64,000 nt of DNA, taken from the NCBI GenBank assembly GCA_021234155.1, contig JAJEKV010000014.1, forward strand, positions 11,554,283 to 11,618,282, in the 5' to 3' direction. A program made the translations under genes and the position numbers. Source of the DNA: Isoetes taiwanensis (lineage: Eukaryota; Streptophyta; Lycopodiopsida; Isoetales; Isoetaceae). Below are positions 11,042 to 22,013 of this stretch, in pieces (position 1 is the first letter of the stretch; the number at the start of each line of letters is the position of its first letter). The notes beneath the pieces were generated by a model. The model was given only the letters and a program-made list of their open reading frames with translations. It did not search any database and had not been told where the DNA came from.

Positions 11042-11945
11042 TAGGGTTCCAACAAAGACACATGGAAATTTGGGTGAAGCCGAACCGATGGCGTAAGCTC
11101 AAGACGAAAGCAAAGATCACCAACTCGTTCAATAATCCGATAGGGACCTAAGCACCGGTAGTCGAGCTTGTTACAAGGGCGAGCTGTCGGCAAATCCCGA
11201 CGCAAGAGCCAAACAAGGTCACCAACTGCAAAATAAGGAGCGTCCTGACGGTGCTGATCTGCATGATAACGATAACGCGTGCTTGGGCACGGAGGAGATG
11301 GTGTCAAGATCATCCCGGAGCATGCGAGCTTCTCAAGCCTGTCCTCGCAGACCGAGATTGACCGGAGTCATATCCGGGAGCAATGAAAGACTACGGGGGA
11401 TGCATGCCGAATTTAATAAAGAATGAAGTCCGCTGTGGAGGCATGGACGTACTATCAGAAGCAAATTACGCCGCCAGTAGCCAATCAACCCAGTCATCCT
11501 GCTGATAATTGATGAAGTATCTCAAATACTGCTCAAGTGTTTGATTAGTGCGCTCCACCTGCCCATTGGTCTCTGGGTGATGTCCGGAAGAGAGCGAAAG
11601 TTCCACATGCGAGAGTTGCAATAGACGCTTCCAAAAGCTAGCAACAAATTGAGGGCCGTGGTCACTGACAATGTTATCTGGTAAGCCATGGAGTCGAACC
11701 ACATCTTGAAGCAAGAGAACTGTTGTGGCTTTACTGGAGATAGAAGTGCTGCAAGGAATGAAATGTGCCATCTTGAAAAAACGGTCAACAACAACAAGGA
11801 TGGGCGTCATGGCCCTGGGAGGATGGAAGCTCGACAATAAAATCCTCTGAAATACTCTTCCAAGGACTGGCTGGAACTGGTAAAGGCTGAAGCAGGCCAT
11901 GTGGGCAGTGCTTGGGACTCATTCACAACCTCGCTCACGGTAAAA
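11042..11945 (-). pseudogene. Chromovirus G integrase (core and GPY/F), broken
   Basis: The minus strand reads, from right to left: the end of a zinc-binding/linker region near 11930; the DDE core at 11900-11466 ([16 protein letters not shown], then NIVSDHGPQF with the second Asp, then GQVERTNQ with the catalytic Glu); and the GPY/F module at 11313-11048 (GPYRIIERVGDLCFRL, then LHPNFHVSLLEPY). This enzyme would join cDNA ends to host DNA. It is broken by a frameshift near 11800, a TAA near 11470 and a TGA near 11330. Reverse transcriptase and RNase H are missing: the element ends abruptly at about 11945 against unrelated AT-rich DNA. Confidence 0.85.
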
Positions 11946-13020
11946 TGAAATCTCCCATAAACTCAATGCAAGGCTATATGCCATGACATGATGCATGGAA
12001 CCTCCAATTGTTTAACACAAGAGTGCAATCCTGGTGATTTTTCTTCTAAACTTGTTATGGCCACACCCACTTTATCCTCTCCTAACCTTTCATCATTGAC
12101 AGCTTGGATAGGATCAGCTAGTAGGATAGTTCCTTCACCTACTAGCTCCTTATTGCATTGGTGCTTCACTTTCACCTTCTTATTCTTCTAATCCAACCTA
12201 CTGTAGAGGATAATTTGCTTAGTAGTCTCAGCCTCAACACCCTTTGGGTGGTCCACACCATTGACCTACAAGAACAATGTTAACAATGGGGTAACAATGT
12301 GAAAGAACATGTGGTAACAATATTGATACATGTTGGGGGTGAAAGGCATTACGTTTTTACCCTTTTTAGGATCCACGCGCTTCACCTATATAAATTTAAA
12401 TGTTCTTAGTATTAGCTCGAAAAAAGGACAAAGTAATTATGAGAATAGATTAAAGGGAACTTCAAAAACTACAAAAAAAAAAACCATTAAATGGGCAAAT
12501 ATATGTTGTAAGTGTAGGCAAAAATAGGTTGTAAGTATAGCTAAGGTGTGGGTAATTATACAAAATTAATGATAACATAGGGTGTATGTAAGTAGTACTA
12601 AAGAATTAAGTGTAGGTTGTAATTCTAGAGTATTAAGTGTAGGCAAAAATAGGTTGTAAGTATAGCTGATGTGTGGGTAATTCTAGAGAATTAATGATAA
12701 CCTAGGTTGTAATTAATACAATAGAATTAATGATAGCTAATTCGTATAGAATTAATGATAGCTAACTTAACTTAATGGCGAGTGGGAAATGGCGAGTATG
12801 AAAGTGATATTGTTAAGTTAACCATAGTTAAAATTTGACCAAATCCTAACTTAACTGATAGTAACTTAAGTGCTAGTGTGAAAGCAAGTTTCCGTTATTT
12901 GCCACATTTAACCTAATCTAACTGCCAGTGGGAATTGACCCTAATTCGTATATGATGTGATGGAATCATAATTACAACCGCGTCTACTAAGCTATACGAA
13001 ATCTTGCATGCAACTACTAT
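11946..13020. other. AT-rich intergenic DNA with a local duplication
   Basis: No gene supported. A phrase of about 55 bases (GTAAGTGTAGGCAAAAATAG and the following TAGCTRAKGTGTGGGTAATT) occurs at about 12510-12560 and again at about 12617-12680, and ATTAATGATAVC recurs several times to 12775. It looks like a decayed tandem array. CTTCC-rich DNA precedes the ORF at 13096. Confidence 0.5.
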
Positions 13021-13095
13021 ATCTTGCATGAAACCCTTCATTCCTTCAAGCGCCCATTCTTTCTTCCTTCCAGCACCCATCCTTCCTTCCTTACC

Positions 13096-13540
13096 ATGGT
13101 GAGCCATGCCGCCTGTCCCGCTCTATCCCGCTGGACTCGCCTGAGAGAGGCGAAGAAGGAGATCAAGAAATTGATCTCGAAATCCCTTTCCCCCTCCCGC
13201 AGATGCCGATGTGGCTGCCTTCTGCACCACAGTCCGGAGGAATGCGAGGAGCTCTTTCTTGAGGGCAAGCTTCGCCCAGGAAATCCAAATCTCGAGAGCA
13301 GCACTAGCTTGAGTTCCCCATACACCAGCAGATTCTCGATGACGAAGCTAGAGAAGGAGGTCGAAAAAGCGTAAGAAATGGAGGAAGCGGATGAGGAGGG
13401 TGCGTAAGAATTGGAAGAAGAGAAAAAAGCGATTATCATGAATGCCCTCCTTCTCGATGATGAAGATGTTGCAAAAGCCATCCTTGAAGAGATGGCGTAA
13501 GAAAAGTTAAGAGAAAGAAGAGGAGGACGAGGAGGATGAG

Positions 13541-13545
<5 letters not shown>
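13096..13545 (+). pseudogene. Small charged-protein ORF with repeated in-frame TAA
   Basis: The ATG at 13096 is in a good plant context (ACCATGG) after a CCTTCC-rich leader. The frame encodes a basic, Cys-containing segment (RRCRCGCLLHHSPEEC) then an acidic coiled-coil-like segment. It stops at 13372, but coding character continues in the same frame through two more stops to a poly(T) run at 13546. All three stops sit in the same context, GCG TAA GAA (about 13370, 13403, 13496). The protein is not recognised. It may be a decayed gene, or the repeated stop may reflect a systematic sequence error. Confidence 0.4.
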
Positions 13546-13576
<31 letters not shown>

Positions 13577-13860
13577 TTATTTTGTTTTTTTGTTCATGAA
13601 AGCGAGCTGGGCATCTCCAAAAAAGGCCTCACCTTAAGATTTTGAATGGAGCTAGGCATCTCCTTAAACTGCCTTGAACTTTTTTTATTTTGAATGAAAG
13701 AGCTGGGCAACTCTAATAAAAGGCCCTTCTTATGTAATATATTTTTCTGATAATATAAAGACTTAATTTCTGTAATTTGTTTCTAGTCTCACTTAAATGC
13801 TGTACTTTAATTTCTTCGACTTGCTTTAACTGTAACATACTTTTCTGATAATATAAAAAT
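13546..13860. repeat. Poly(T)30 and short tandem duplications
   Basis: Thirty T residues run from 13546 to 13575, possibly the poly(A) tail of a minus-strand retroposon. Next come three degenerate copies of a GAAAGNGAGCTGGGCATCTC-like phrase (about 13598-13720). A 35-bp block ACTTTTCTGATAATATAAA with flanks occurs at about 13738-13772 and again at 13833-13867, touching the truncated integrase end. Confidence 0.6.
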
Positions 13861-15423
13861 TTAATTTAGAGTCTTGTTTGTGCTTTCAGCCAAACCATTC
13901 CCTTGAGGATAGTAAGGTGTGCTTTTGCGATGATGTATCAGCAAATAATCCACCAGCTCTTTGATGATGTGATTGACAAAATGAACTCCTCGATCACTGA
14001 CCAGTTCCGTGGGACAGCCAAAACGCGTGATGATGTGCGTACAGAGGACCTTGGCTGTGCTTGCTACTGTGTTGTCTGGAAGGGCACAAGCCTCAGCCCA
14101 TTTGGTAGCGTAATCAGTGATGACCAGAATGTAGCGGGCACGGGTGTGCCGCGCGGGAGGATCAATGGGCCCCACAAAGTTTATTTTCCATTTGCTGAAG
14201 GGAAGTGGCGTGGTGACCGGCGTCAACGGGAGAGTGTCACAGGCCGTGGGCCGACCCACACATTGACAGACATCACACGTGCAAGCGTGAGCGTGGGCAT
14301 CCTTGAACAGCGTGAGCCAGAAATAGCCTGCGAGAAGTATTTTGCGTGCCGTGGTGTCACCATGAAAATGACCACCACCAAGCCCTTCATGGGCGTGTCG
14401 AACGATATCGGGCACTTTATGAGGAAGAACACAGCATCGGAGGACCATATCTTTGCCGCGTTTGTACAGATGGCCCGCAACCATGGTGTAGTCATGGACT
14501 TCTCGGAGAAACTGACGGCGGCGTGATTGAAGCTTTTCTGGAGAGAGCGTGGGATCTTCAGAGGGAAGAGCACCAGTGAGAAGATACTGCTGAAAGTTAT
14601 GAAACCAATGGGGCGTGGCCGTGACCAAAAACAGCTGGGCGTCAGGAAAGGCATCTGAAACACCCGTGGAGGGATCAGTGTGGATGCGTGAGAGATAATC
14701 TGGGACAACATGAGATTTGCCAGCCTTATGAACGATTTCAAAAGGAGCAAATTCTTGCAGAAGAAGGACCCAACGAGCAATCCTGCCCGTGGGCGTGGAC
14801 TTGTTGATCAAATAGAGAAGTGCCTGATGATCAACAAAGAACTTGATCTGACTTCCCAACAGATAATGACGGAAATGTTGGACACAAAAAATTAAGCTCA
14901 AGGCCTCCCTCTCGGTGGCAGAGTAGTTTCGCTCAGCAGGATTGAGTTTTCTGCTAGCATAACGGTTGGGTTTATCTGTGTGCGCGTCATATGCTTGAGA
15001 GAGAACAGCACCAATAGCAAACGCGGAGACATCGACATGAACATGGAAAGGCTTGTCCCATTGAGGAGGAACAAGCACGGGGGTCTGAGTAAGCAAGAGC
15101 TTCAACTGTTGGAAAGCAGCTTCTGCCTGGGAATTCCAAGCCCAGGTGGATTCATCACCCGTGAGTTTATGAATGGGATCAGCAATAGCTGCAAGTCCAG
15201 GAATGAAGGTGGAATAGTAATTTACCTTGCCCAGGAAAGAACGTGTCTCTTTGATATTAGATGGTGCGTGAGCCTTAAGCACACAACTGATTTTAGCAGG
15301 ATCCGTGGTGATACCTGCTTTACTGACCACATGACCTAACAGAACACCAGAGGTGACACAGAAGGTGCATTTCTCAGGATTTAGACTAATATCAGACTCA
15401 TCATGAGGATGGGGCTCACCCAT
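13861..15423 (-). pseudogene. Element D RNase H and integrase (Tat-like Ty3/gypsy)
   Basis: A 520-residue open frame. In order: a post-palm RT remnant (LNPEKCTFCV...LLGHVVS, residues about 14-40), RNase H (VHVDVSAFAIGAVLSQ, then FVDHQALLYLI), an integrase HHCC finger (HEGLGGGHFHGD ... CTCDVCQ) and part of the DDE core (LVSDRGVHF ... GNGLAESTNKTL). The first catalytic Asp, normally in a DFVGP motif, is Asn here (AAC codon at 14179-14181, minus strand). The frame ends at 13861 against AT-rich DNA, so the integrase C-terminus and 3' LTR are lost. The motifs fit the non-chromovirus Tat/Athila branch. The open frame is long but the enzyme should be inactive. Confidence 0.9.
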
Positions 15424-17159
15424 TCAGAATGTTTGACCTCATAAATCAAGCCAGCAGCTAGGAGTTTATCAATTTCGGCTTTGACACGGTCACGGTAATT
15501 GGGATTGAGCCGGTACTGTCATTGCTAGACAGGACGTGCATCTGGTTTGGTAGGAATGGTGAGTTCCCCCAAGTCTTTGTTGATACCCCAAAGATCTTTA
15601 TAGCTCCAGGCAAAAATATGTTTGAATTTTTTGAACAGCGTGAGGGCGCGTGCGCGATAGGTGGTCGGAAGATTTGCAGCAAGGCGGACGAGCTGATTGT
15701 TGCCAATGTCCACAATCTCCACCTCGGGAGTCTGAATGTGTGGAACAACTTCCGTGTCTTGAACAACGTGAGCAGGAGGTTGAAACATGACGGGATGAGC
15801 TGCATTTTGTGTGGTGAAGAAAAGCGGTTGCTGAGCGTCATCTAGCAGTGGTTGCTTCATGACGGCATGGACGTCCACTGTTTCTGGAGGAAGTACAGTG
15901 TCGGAAAAATGGTCAAGTCTTTGGATGCGATTGCAAGGAGCCAGGTAAGGGTCGAGCCGCGCCGCCACAGCCTGGTCCTGATCCAGAGTCATCTCACCCC
16001 AAGGATCAGCATATTTAGGGTAGGATGAAAGAGGCAGACTCACATGTGGAGCCTGAACATGATAGATATTCTGGGCTTCTTCAGAATCGATGTCTGAGAG
16101 AGAAGTTTCGGCATGTTCAACAGAGATGATCTTGCCAGTTTCCAAATCCATGGTAGCATTGAGATGACCATCTGTAATGACGAGCTGGTCCGTGGCCCAG
16201 TAATGAATACTTTTTGCCTGACGGAGAAAAGGTCTGCCGACCAATATTTCATAATCACCGGGATCTTCGCCGGCTTCCCAAACACCAAATTCGAGAGGGA
16301 ATCTGAGTTCGCCTATATTGATGTGAAGAAGGGGTATGACACCTTGAGGGCACGTGATATGACCATTGGTCAACTTGATGTCATAAGGGGCACGGTAAAG
16401 TTGTTTGATGCCTAATTGCTTTCTGAGCTTATCAGTAATGAGATTGACAACACTTCCGCCATCAATTTGGACATGATTGACTTGGTGATTGCCCACCATG
16501 GCATGCATCGTAGGTGTGGAGGTAGCCACTGCCCCAACCAGAACAGTGGGAAGGGGTAGCTGATCCTTGAGAGTAGGACAGAGTTTCAAAATGGTAGCTA
16601 GACTCAGTGGAATCTTGATTTTGGCCAGTTCTTCCTGGAGTTCCAAGGGAACATGAGAAAACGGATCTGCACGATCCAAGGGAGCAGGAGTTGTAGGTAA
16701 CTGAGCAGCAACTTCTTGGAGAAGCTCCACCTCTGCAGCAATGTTAGGATATTGCTGAAAGCGTGAGTGTTGAGATGACGAAGTGGGCTCTTGACGCTGC
16801 TGAGCGCGTGTGGTTGCATGTACATTGGCAAGCGTGCGCCCTTCCGCAGCTTGCATGAGGTTAAGAATGCTCTGGCGTACCTTCGGCATGACATGAGGCA
16901 TAAGAGTATCCAAAGCAGGAGAAAAATGGACCTTTTTACTTTCTTCATGAGGGATCGTGTCGACTGCAAAGGCGGGTTGTGTGCCATTAGGAATTATGGT
17001 CAAGGGGGGGAAGTCCCGGTGCGGCGTGAGACCAAACCAACCCGGCTTTGTGGTTGGACCCGGAGGATTGAGAGCTTGGTAAATTTCTTCCCCGAGCTTG
17101 TTGATCCGAGGAGGAGGGGTGGACGAAGGAGCTGGTTGATACCTTTGTTGTTGAGGCAC
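15424..17159 (-). pseudogene. Element D protease and RT start, RT palm deleted
   Basis: A 544-residue frame (17159-15525) continues from gag. It carries an aspartic protease with the DGG form of the active site (VQIDGGSVVNLI, about residue 233, near 16460), followed by the flap and C-terminal part (EILVGRPFLR). It ends with the N-terminal RT region (IFAWSYKDLWG ... PDARPV). The next codons are TAG and TGA (about 15530-15520), then DRVKAEIDKLLAAGLIYEVK, and at about 15420-15400 the sequence jumps to the part after the YxDD motif. Roughly 150 palm codons, including the catalytic Asp pair, are gone, and the junction is frame-shifted. Element D can no longer make reverse transcriptase. Confidence 0.88.
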
Positions 17160-17879
17160 GCATGGTGGCTTTTCTCGAGAACGGGGCGAGGGCCTTGTTT
17201 GCCATTAGCGATCCAAAGTTGATAAGCCGCGGAGGCATACCGACGTGGTTTGATTCGGTGCCTAGAAGTTGGACTTGAACTTGAGGAGGAAGTTGAGGGC
17301 ACGCCGGTGGTGGTATGATCCCATTCCGGACAATGATAGCACCGGGCTTTAGAAGGATCAAAAGGAGGCGGTTGCCTTGTCCTCGTGACGGCTGAGATTG
17401 CTGAGATTGTGGATACTGTTGAAGTGGTTGAGCTTGAAATTGCTGAGGTTGGTATGACGCCCCGTGGGGTTGGCGTGGTCCGGACTTGATAAACCATCTT
17501 TTGCCGGAAGGGTGTAGGATGAGTACGAGTGCATTCTTCCGTGGCATGATTGTACATGTTGCAGCATTTACAATGAGGAGGGCCATTGGAGGAGTTGCAC
17601 ACATTGGCCAAATGGCCTTGATATTTGCAGATGTGGCACCAAATTTGACTGCGTTGAGGATTTGAGTGTTGAGGCTGAACAGCAGTCTGAGGAACCATGA
17701 CAGGAGGGATGAAGGGTAGCTCCTGGAGGGCCACGCCTCGGGAGGAAACATTTACTGAATGATTGACAAGTTCGATGGCCTGCTCCAAAGTCTTAGGGCG
17801 CAGGTATTCAGTCATGAGACGAATAGCCAGAGGAAGTCCCTGTAGAAACCAGACGAGGATCTGGCTTTGCGTGGGGTAC
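17000..17879 (-). pseudogene. Element D gag C-terminal half with two zinc knuckles
   Basis: Nucleocapsid-type part of gag, split from its N-terminal half (23942-24795) by element C. It shows the capsid end (VWFLQGLPLAIRLMTEYLRP) and two perfect CX2CX4HX4C knuckles: CHICKYQGHLANVC (about 17594-17636) and CKCCNMYNHATEEC (about 17540-17585). Two knuckles are a mark of some Tat/Athila-type gags. A Pro/Ser/Gln-rich linker runs on to the protease frame. Zinc knuckles bind the element's RNA for packaging. Confidence 0.85.
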
Positions 17880-19805
17880 TGTTGCCCCCAAAGGGCAACA
17901 TACATACTAATCATTGGTTTATGTTTGAAGATTAGGTCAAAGTTTGGAAGACCTTGATAGGGGACATTGATGTTGAAGTCAAATTTGGGAAAAGAGAACT
18001 TATTTTGAAGTCAAACTATGCACTAGAAAACTCTGGGTTGACTAAAGATTGGAAGGCATTTTTTGAAGATTGGAAGTTCAAAGTTTGGAAGACCCCATGG
18101 TATTTGATCCCATTCCCTAGCCATTCTCACTCATTTTTATTCTTGCCCCTTGAAATTTTCTAGCCTTCTTTTTCTCTATATCTATACTCCCTTTTGTTCA
18201 CTCTTGCATACCCTATCATATCTTGCCTAATTTTTCTTTCCCAATACATCTTTTTTACTATATTTGCCAAGGTGATCATCCTAAATATTTCTTTATCCAC
18301 ATTCTCCTTTCATTTCATTACCATTAAGATATTTCTCTATCATTACCCATGCACATCCTTTTGAGTTCCCACCATTCTATTCTTTCTTACTCCATACTCT
18401 CTTACTCTCTTGGATCCCATTTGTTTTCTTCTTCTTACCCCATGGTGACCATTGCTTAAGGTATTTGTGCCACTCATTATAGCCCCAAATGGACTTCAAA
18501 CTTGAAAAATCACATGGCTATAGTTCCTCATGGTCCAAATTGCTAGATTTCCATATTATAATTGAATTATCCCTAAAAGACCTTGTCCGAAATTTCTAAA
18601 ATGCCAAAATACGGGCATATTCGGGCATATTCGGGCATATACTCCTCAAAATACGCAAACCGTATCGTGAGTTTTGCCAAAAAATACGGTCTTCAACCCT
18701 AGGATTTGGAAATCTGCTTATATCCTGCCGGAATTGGATCCTACCGCTCTGTAACCTATCTATTCTTGGATTCCCGCTCATTATCTACCCAACAAGCCTA
18801 AATTTAAGACCTAATATTCTGGAACCATTAATACTAAGAATAAATACATGGGAAACATCTACAGAAGTTTCGAAGGCCCAGAAGTATTGAAGCGTCCATT
18901 ACCATGGCAGTGCATGATTTCTTGATGATCTCCAAGCTATCTGAGCATTCCTTAGCCATTGGCAATGATTCATGGCTAATATTCTTCCATAAATTATTTT
19001 CCCAAGATTTTTAACTGAGTTTATTGCTTGAATAGCATGAACACAGTATTATTATGATTATTTGATTGATACATCAATGAAAATCCCCTGTCAAGTTTGA
19101 AAATTTGATCTTTCATTATTTCTGCAACTTTTTGCCACCAAAACATTGTTACAGAAGCATTTTTCGTGATTCAAACTACTATTTTATCTTTTGCACATGC
19201 TTTTAGGCTCTATTCAGACCTGTGACAATTGCAATCATGCAAAAATACCTTATAGAACTCAAGATACAAAAATTTGCTTGCTGTTTTTCTGTGACAGTTC
19301 ACTGACAGAATTTTTGATCGACTTTGAATCCTTTTTTCTCCCTCATACCAGTTCCAAATCAAGCCAAGTTTTTTCCACATGTACCTACAACTGTTTTCTC
19401 ATAGTCATTTCAAGAATCATATAAAAAGGATCAGTAAATCTCGAGATATCATCATTTGAGTGTGCAGACCTCATTTTATCTCAGGGAAGTGCACTGGCCA
19501 GATTTTCTGTCAACTTTGAACCCGATTTTCTCAGCCATTCCAGATCCAAATTGAGTCAAGTTTTTTCCACATATCACCACAACTTTTTTCTCTGATTTCT
19601 CCTTCAAAAATCATTTGAAAAGGATCTGTACATCTCGAGATATTCATGTCTGAGTGCAACTGCCTTATTTTTCTTCAGGGATCCTAAAAGTAATTGATCT
19701 TTTCTTGCAAATTTTGCACCAAGATTGGTTGCCTTAAGCAACCTGGAGGTCCTAACCATGTAGGCTCCATTGAGGTTGGTCCAGGTGCCAGGTTTTGGAT
19801 CAACA
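17880..19805 (+). repeat. 5' LTR of element C
   Basis: It starts with a foldback whose arms are TGTTGCCC and GGGCAACA (17880-17900). It contains a GAAGACCCCATGGTATTTG block (about 18087-18105), a triplicated GGGCATATTC phrase (18617-18646), and near its 3' end GGTTGCCTTAAGCAACC (19729-19744) followed by TGGAGGTCCTA, which repeats the first 11 bases of the primer site. It ends ATCAACA. Confidence 0.93.
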
Positions 19806-19808
19806 TTT

Positions 19809-19827
19809 TGGAGGTCCTACCGAGATC
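19809..19827 (+). other. Primer binding site of element C (tRNA-Gln-like)
   Basis: TGGAGGTCCTACCGAGATC lies three bases after the LTR end. From memory, plant tRNA-Gln ends in a sequence whose complement starts TGGAGGTTCCACCGAGAT, so this matches with a few changes. The tRNA assignment is an inference. Confidence 0.6.
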
Positions 19828-19851
19828 TCTCCCCTGGTAGAGATTACTCGA

Positions 19852-20480
19852 ATGGCTTTTCACAATCAAGGTCCACCTTTTCAGATTGAAGTATGTATTC
19901 CTATTCCTTTACCAATCTTTGATGGCTCAAAAGATCCAGAGAATTTTTTGGTACAATTTGAAAAATACTATGATGAGTATGGTTATAAAAAAGGGGAAAA
20001 ATGTGTAGTCTTTGGAAAATGTATGGAAAGTGAAATTTGAAGGATGGTTCTTGTTTGAGCAGAATTATGGTTGTGGAACGCACCGAGTGGTCAGTTTTGA
20101 TCCATAATTTTGTCCAAAGATTTAGCACGGATATTCGGATGAGATGTTGATTGAGCAACTATATACTTTGAGAATAGAAGAGAAGGAAAGTGTACCCCAT
20201 TATGTGGAGAGAGTGTGCTTATATATTCTTAGGTGCAAGAAGAGAAACTTGGAGCTACCAGCCAGCAGCCACCTAATCCATTTTTTTGTGCGAGGCCTCA
20301 AGCCATGTTTTCCGGTTACAAGAAGATCGTGAAGCTCCAAGCAAAAGGTACTTTTGATTCCATTTATGAAGCTTTTGAGAAGTCTGTTGAAGTATATTAT
20401 CTCCTAAAGTATTTGGATGAGAGGTGTAGCATTCCAAAATATTTTCTTGATCATGCCAAATCCAAAAATAAAGTTCCAAT
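19852..20480 (+). pseudogene. Element C gag-like region, broken
   Basis: First frame (19852-20037): IFDGSKDPENFLVQFEKYYD then EYGYKKGEKC, typical of the start of a retrotransposon capsid domain. After a stop at 20038 the coding character continues: EWSVLIHNFVQRFS (about 20078) and LIEQLYTLRIEEKESVPHYV (20147 on), HFFVRGLKPCF (about 20280). At least two frameshifts or stops separate the parts. The F-x-x-YY-x-x-YG-x-KKG signature is shared with the gag start of element B (about 35930), supporting a common origin. Confidence 0.75.
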
Positions 20481-20489
20481 GAAAGAAGT

Positions 20490-21609
20490 TTGGAGTTTGA
20501 GAAGGTAAATTTGCATACTTCTACTATGCTTGAGGAATGTTGCCATGTTCTTGCATGTGAAAATGAGAAATTACAGCAGTTAGAGCATGTTAACTATCAT
20601 AATAGTCCAAAACTTGAATGCTTTGATGATGGTTCACACGAAATCAGCCATGACAGTCCAAGATTTGAATGTTTTGGTTATGTAACACATGAGGCCAGCC
20701 ATGAAACCTTGGAGTATGTACCTTTATCAGCAAGCTTGAAGTCCAATGAGGTAAATATCACATCCCACATGATTGAGGAGTGTGAGCAAGTTCTTTTATA
20801 TGGAATTGATGAGTTTGAGCATTGTCATGAGAAAGAGAGTGATAGATGCATGATCAGCCCTGAGTTTGAGAGTTTTCATACATGTGAAGCATTTTTTAGA
20901 AGATGGTGAACCATTATTATGTGAATTAGAAGTGGAAAGCATTGATACTTTAGCATTTGAGCACTCTAAAGTTATGTTACATGCTCTTGAATTTAGTGAC
21001 AGTCATGACAGCAGCCCTCTTTATGAGAATTTCAGATTTGAGACATGTATACCAGCTGAAAATACAGGTGAGCATGATCTTTACATGCCTCAAAAGGAGA
21101 AATTTGTTTTCTTTGATGATTTGGCACCACATTGTGAGCTAGAATTGCTAATTTTTGATGATTTGATGAATGAAGTGTGCATAGAATGGTTCAGACCTAA
21201 GTTTCAGTGTTGTGACAGTCCAAAGAAGTCTAAGAATCAAAGAAAACTACTTCCTTGCATGTTTGAGCATGGAAGTGTAAAAGAGTTGAGTAAATTTGAG
21301 CATGACTATGTGATAGAAGATGGGATATTGGACATGAGCAGCACTTTATCTCAGTATAATGCAGCAGCCAAAGATGTTCTTACAGGTTTGTTTGCACCAT
21401 TTAGGATCAATAAGTTAGCTGGGATATGTCAGTTTAGCAAGTTCTATTACATTACATTAGATTTGCCACATTGGTATGCTAGTGCAGTCATATTTGAGCA
21501 GCTTGTTGGATTGTGGCTTGTTCTTTGGTCACACTTTTTGCTGTTATTACATGCTTTGAGCATTCTCCTATTTGGAAGATGCTTACTTGATAGAATTGGA
21601 GTTGGTTGA
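20490..21609 (+). CDS. Unidentified acidic ORF of element C with C-terminal hydrophobic tail
   Basis: Two overlapping frames, 20490-20909 and 20866-21609, look like one gene with a single frameshift near 20880. The first is rich in Glu/His/Cys with repeated units: MLEECCHVLACENEKL and MIEECEQVLLYGIDEF, SPKLECF and SPRFECF. The second is a 247-residue intact frame, acidic for about 190 residues, ending in about 40 mostly hydrophobic residues (LVGLWLVLWSHFLLLLHALS) that could make one or two membrane segments. It sits where some plant Ty3/gypsy elements carry an extra or envelope-like ORF. I do not recognise the family. Function is unknown, and an envelope-like role is only a possibility. Confidence 0.5.
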
Positions 21610-21680
21610 AGCATGCATCCATCCAAAAATGTAGTCCAAGGCAAGGCATTGCTCCTTGACATTACATTAGCATGTTTATG

Positions 21681-22013
21681 GTTGAGAAGACCAGCCATTT
21701 TTCTTGTTTTGGCGAGTTCACATCACACTCACACACTTCTCACTTCATTTGCACACTCACATTCCATATCTTCCATCCCATACTTATCATGCACTTCACT
21801 TCTCCACTTACTCCATCATCCACATTTCGTTCACATTACATCTCCACCACACTCATACTCATTCCATCATACATACACTCCACCTTCATTTTCACACATC
21901 TCTTCTATCACATTTTCACTCAGAAGCATTGGTTTATGTTGAAGACCCCTCTGGATTGCTCATTTAGATATCCTATGGCTGAGGGGACCAGCCATTTTCT
22001 TGTTTTGGCGAGA
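21681..22013 (+). repeat. Element C 3' untranslated region with duplicated polypurine-side motif
   Basis: A phrase of about 36 bases, GACCAGCCATTTTTCTTG plus GTTTTGGCGAG, occurs at about 21690-21716 and again at 21987-22012, just before the 3' LTR. Between them is a CACTCACACAC-rich low-complexity stretch. The purine-rich GGCTGAGGGGA near 21978 is the likely polypurine primer region. Confidence 0.6.

Larger units (their letters stand above)
9098..11945 (-). mobile_element. Chromovirus G (Ty3/gypsy), 3' remnant
   Basis: This span is the retained part of a minus-strand chromovirus: integrase, GPY/F, chromodomain and the start of a 3' LTR, with solo LTR F inside. Gag, protease and reverse transcriptase are absent. 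LTR start TGTGACG links it to element A and LTR H, but the chromodomain sequences of A and G differ considerably, so they are different families of one lineage. Confidence 0.75.

Noticed and set aside
13903-14526. 207-residue plus-strand frame
   Set aside because: It is antisense to the element D integrase, whose domains are unmistakable on the minus strand.
14223-14780. 185-residue minus-strand frame
   Set aside because: It is an alternative frame of the D RNase H/integrase and has no motif of its own.
20866-21609. Envelope protein call for the element C ORF
   Set aside because: Only a hydrophobic C-terminus supports it. No signal peptide, cleavage site or fusion motif was seen, so it was left as unidentified.
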